From the NCBI RefSeq assembly GCF_014642875.1, contig NZ_BMJC01000001.1, positions 1,407,335 to 1,471,334 on the forward strand: DNA of 64,000 nt. Direction: 5' to 3'. Origin of the DNA: Puia dinghuensis. Its GTDB lineage: Bacteria > Bacteroidota > Bacteroidia > Chitinophagales > Chitinophagaceae. Position 1 is the stretch's first letter; each line of letters begins with the position of its first letter. A program made the translations under genes and the position numbers. Shown here piece by piece: positions 62,432 to 64,000 of this stretch. The notes below the pieces were generated by a model. The model was not told the origin of the DNA, searched no databases, and saw only the letters and a program-made list of their open reading frames with translations.

Positions 62432-63031
62432 TTAGAAGCCGCCAAAGAGGAAGGAAAAACAAAGGACGGCAATGTCCAGGTGGCGGATCAGGTAAGCTCG
62501 TATAAAACGTTGCGATTCAACGATATGATTACTAACGGTGTGTTTGGAGAGTTGCAATTGCCGGGCAATGGCGTTATGCGAAAAACCCTTCTCCCGGCTC
62601 ATCTGGTAAACAAGCCGGCGCTGTGGGGATAACAGCCCGATCGCTTCGCGTAATTTGTTTTCATACTCCCGGGTGATCACCTGCTCGTCGGCATTCAACC
62701 CACCGGCCACCTGCATTTCATGCCAGACAAGATCCCGGAGTTTAGGATCACGCGCCGCACTGCGCAAAAAATCGATCGACTTATTATAGGCCACCCGAAA
62801 AAGAAAGGCGTCAAAATTCTCTATCTGGTTGACGATCTCTTTTCCCAGCCAGATCTTCAGGAAAACATCCATCACAATCTCTTCCGAGACTTCTTTCGAT
62901 TTGATGATCCCATTTATATAAAGGAAAAGCCGGTCCTTGTAAAGATCGAACAGCGCCTTGAACGCATTTTCGTCGCGTTGGGCAATTTGTTGAAGAAGCA
63001 AGTGCTCGTTATAGTTCTTTTCGGCAGACAT
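62432..63031 (-). CDS. ECF RNA polymerase sigma factor (second system)
   Basis: A 199-residue ECF factor of the Bacteroidota SusCD-linked type. Region 2: LFDLYKDRLFLYINGIIKSKEVSEEIVMDVFLKIWLGKEIV, then FDAFLFRVAYNKSIDFLRSAARDPKL; region 4: LLSPQRRLVYQMSREKGFSHNAIARQLQLSKHTVSNHIVESQRFI, with a clear helix-turn-helix and the typical C-terminal hydrophobic end (HLDIAVLCFSFLFGGF). It is the first gene of the unit sigma-FecR-SusC-SusD-FG-GAP-haloperoxidase. A LacI-type regulator ends 79 bases upstream. Confidence 0.94.
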   Translation of the reverse strand: MSAEKNYNEHLLLQQIAQRDENAFKALFDLYKDRLFLYINGIIKSKEVSEEIVMDVFLKIWLGKEIVNQIENFDAFLFRVAYNKSIDFLRSAARDPKLRDLVWHEMQVAGGLNADEQVITREYENKLREAIGLLSPQRRLVYQMSREKGFSHNAIARQLQLSKHTVSNHIVESQRFIRAYLIRHLDIAVLCFSFLFGGF

Positions 63032-63110
63032 TAAAAGCAGCCTTTAGTCACTTAAGTCAGTTATCAGCCTTGGTAAAGCGAAGTTACGCCGCCTATTCAG
63101 CTAAACTCTG

Positions 63111-64000
63111 CTAAATAGATTCTCGCGCTACAAGGTCAGCCGTCAATCGTACAGGTATATTCACAGGATAGGTTTCTTCACCCGAATGCCTCAGCCGTTC
63201 GATGAGCGCAAACATCGCTTTCTTCCCGATCTCCTCTACCGGCTGACGGATAACGGAGATGGTTGGGGTGTACAGCCGGAAGATATCATTGTCGTCAAAA
63301 CAGATCACCGCCAGTTGTTCGGGAACCTTTATCCGCAGCTTCTTTATCACTTCGATGCCTAACACCCCGAGATAGTTCGTCAGGAAGAAGACGGCATCGA
63401 TATCGGTACCCGCACCGGACAACAGCCTTTCTACTTCTTCCAACGCCTTCTCATGATCGCTGTTATACGGGATGATCTTCACCCGGCTATGCTCCTCCGC
63501 GATACCATGACGCTTCAGGACATCACAGTATGCCCGAAGCCGGTCCTTCATATGCGCCATCTCGGTTTCGATAGTGACAAGCGCTATCTTCCGGTAGCCC
63601 TTGGCAATAAGCGCTTCCATGCCACGGGATACGCCTTCATAATTATCGACAAGCACCGAAGGGATTTCCTCATGTTGTGGGAAGTAGCGGTCGATGAGGA
63701 TCACCGGTTTATTTTCTGCCTGGAGCTTATGGATATCGTCGGCCAGGTTCAAGGTGGGAGTGATGATATATCCATCCACCTGGCGTTGTGACAACATATT
63801 GATCAGATCGCGCGCTTTGTCTTCGTCATTATCCGTGCTGCAATAGACAACTTTATAATCGTATCGTTTGGCTTCATCTTCAATGGACTTGGCCAAAGTA
63901 GCGAAAAAGGCATTGGAGATATTTTCTACGATTAGCCCGATGGTCTTGGTCTTTCCTGTCCGTAGCCCACGTGCCAGCTGATTGGGCCTGTACCCCATCT
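63111..64000 (-). CDS. LacI-family transcriptional regulator, N-terminus cut by the window end
   Basis: At least 295 residues of a LacI/GalR repressor. The visible start MGYRPNQLARGLRTGKTKTIGLIVENISNAFFATLAKSIEDEA is the well-known hinge and first ligand-binding segment that follows the DNA-binding headpiece, which lies beyond 64000. The periplasmic-binding-like core has VDGYIITPTLNLADD, VLIDRYFPQHEEIPSVLVDNYEGVSRGMEALIAKGYRKIALV, FDDNDIFRLYTPTISVIRQPVEEIGKKA and the LTADLVARESI end. It probably senses a sugar. Its position before the second sigma-SusCD unit makes that unit a possible target. Confidence 0.93.
   Translation of the reverse strand, partial: MGYRPNQLARGLRTGKTKTIGLIVENISNAFFATLAKSIEDEAKRYDYKVVYCSTDNDEDKARDLINMLSQRQVDGYIITPTLNLADDIHKLQAENKPVILIDRYFPQHEEIPSVLVDNYEGVSRGMEALIAKGYRKIALVTIETEMAHMKDRLRAYCDVLKRHGIAEEHSRVKIIPYNSDHEKALEEVERLLSGAGTDIDAVFFLTNYLGVLGIEVIKKLRIKVPEQLAVICFDDNDIFRLYTPTISVIRQPVEEIGKKAMFALIERLRHSGEETYPVNIPVRLTADLVARESI

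Overview
The window looks like a chromosomal segment of a GC-rich Bacteroidota, most likely of the Chitinophagaceae type. The evidence is three SusC/SusD-type outer-membrane uptake pairs, two sigma-FecR regulatory pairs, a bifunctional RibBA, families largely limited to this phylum (DUF4270, DUF4907, the Bacteroidota putative porin family), mostly weak Shine-Dalgarno sequences and -7 promoter boxes close to TAnnTTTG. No rRNA, tRNA, CRISPR array, transposase or phage gene was seen. The assignment is by gene content only.

Layout. 1-3000: the end of a SusC gene and its SusD partner. 10007-2997 (minus strand): M14 carboxypeptidase, 820-residue PIG-L deacetylase, two tiny membrane proteins (50 and 38 residues) and a sodium:solute symporter, packed as one transcription unit. 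10130-12406: gamma-glutamyltransferase and a DinB-like DUF1572 protein. 12558-17378: a 1606-residue TamB-type protein that seems to start at CTG. 18606-17407: ribBA. 18873-22145: an Oar-like TonB-dependent receptor. 22198-26578: two esterase-D-like hydrolases, an ATP-grasp ligase, a Uma2-type nuclease-fold protein and a YbdK-type carboxylate-amine ligase. 29164-26579: M1 peptidase. 29231-33871: a divergent island of Kelch lipoprotein plus DUF4907 protein and DUF4270 lipoprotein plus beta-barrel protein. 33873-36692: LytTR regulator, class I glutamine amidotransferase and a second, divergent ATP-grasp-like protein. 36693-40003: a small membrane-anchored protein, an SDR enzyme lacking the usual catalytic Tyr/Lys, a secreted protein, a cupin and a zinc-type CDF exporter. 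42087-40012: porin. 44248-42211: sucC and purine-nucleoside phosphorylase. 50983-44315: sigma, FecR, SusC, SusD. 64000-51035: a LacI regulator (cut by the window end), then sigma, FecR, SusC, SusD-like, an FG-GAP/UnbV protein and a vanadium-haloperoxidase-type enzyme.

How the genes may work together. The two sigma-FecR-SusC(STN)-SusD runs fit the known cell-surface signalling plan in which a loaded SusC signals through FecR to free its sigma factor. The second run continues into a predicted surface or periplasmic oxidase module. The ligases, amidotransferase and esterases at 22-26 kb and 34-37 kb together resemble a dispersed amide- or peptide-bond-forming pathway with no known product; this is the best candidate for an undescribed system. 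A second candidate is a 39-nt two-hairpin repeat found three times (near 10.07, 42.17 and 52.47 kb), with fixed GGA and GAA loops, changing but still paired stems and a constant AATnATTAr tail.
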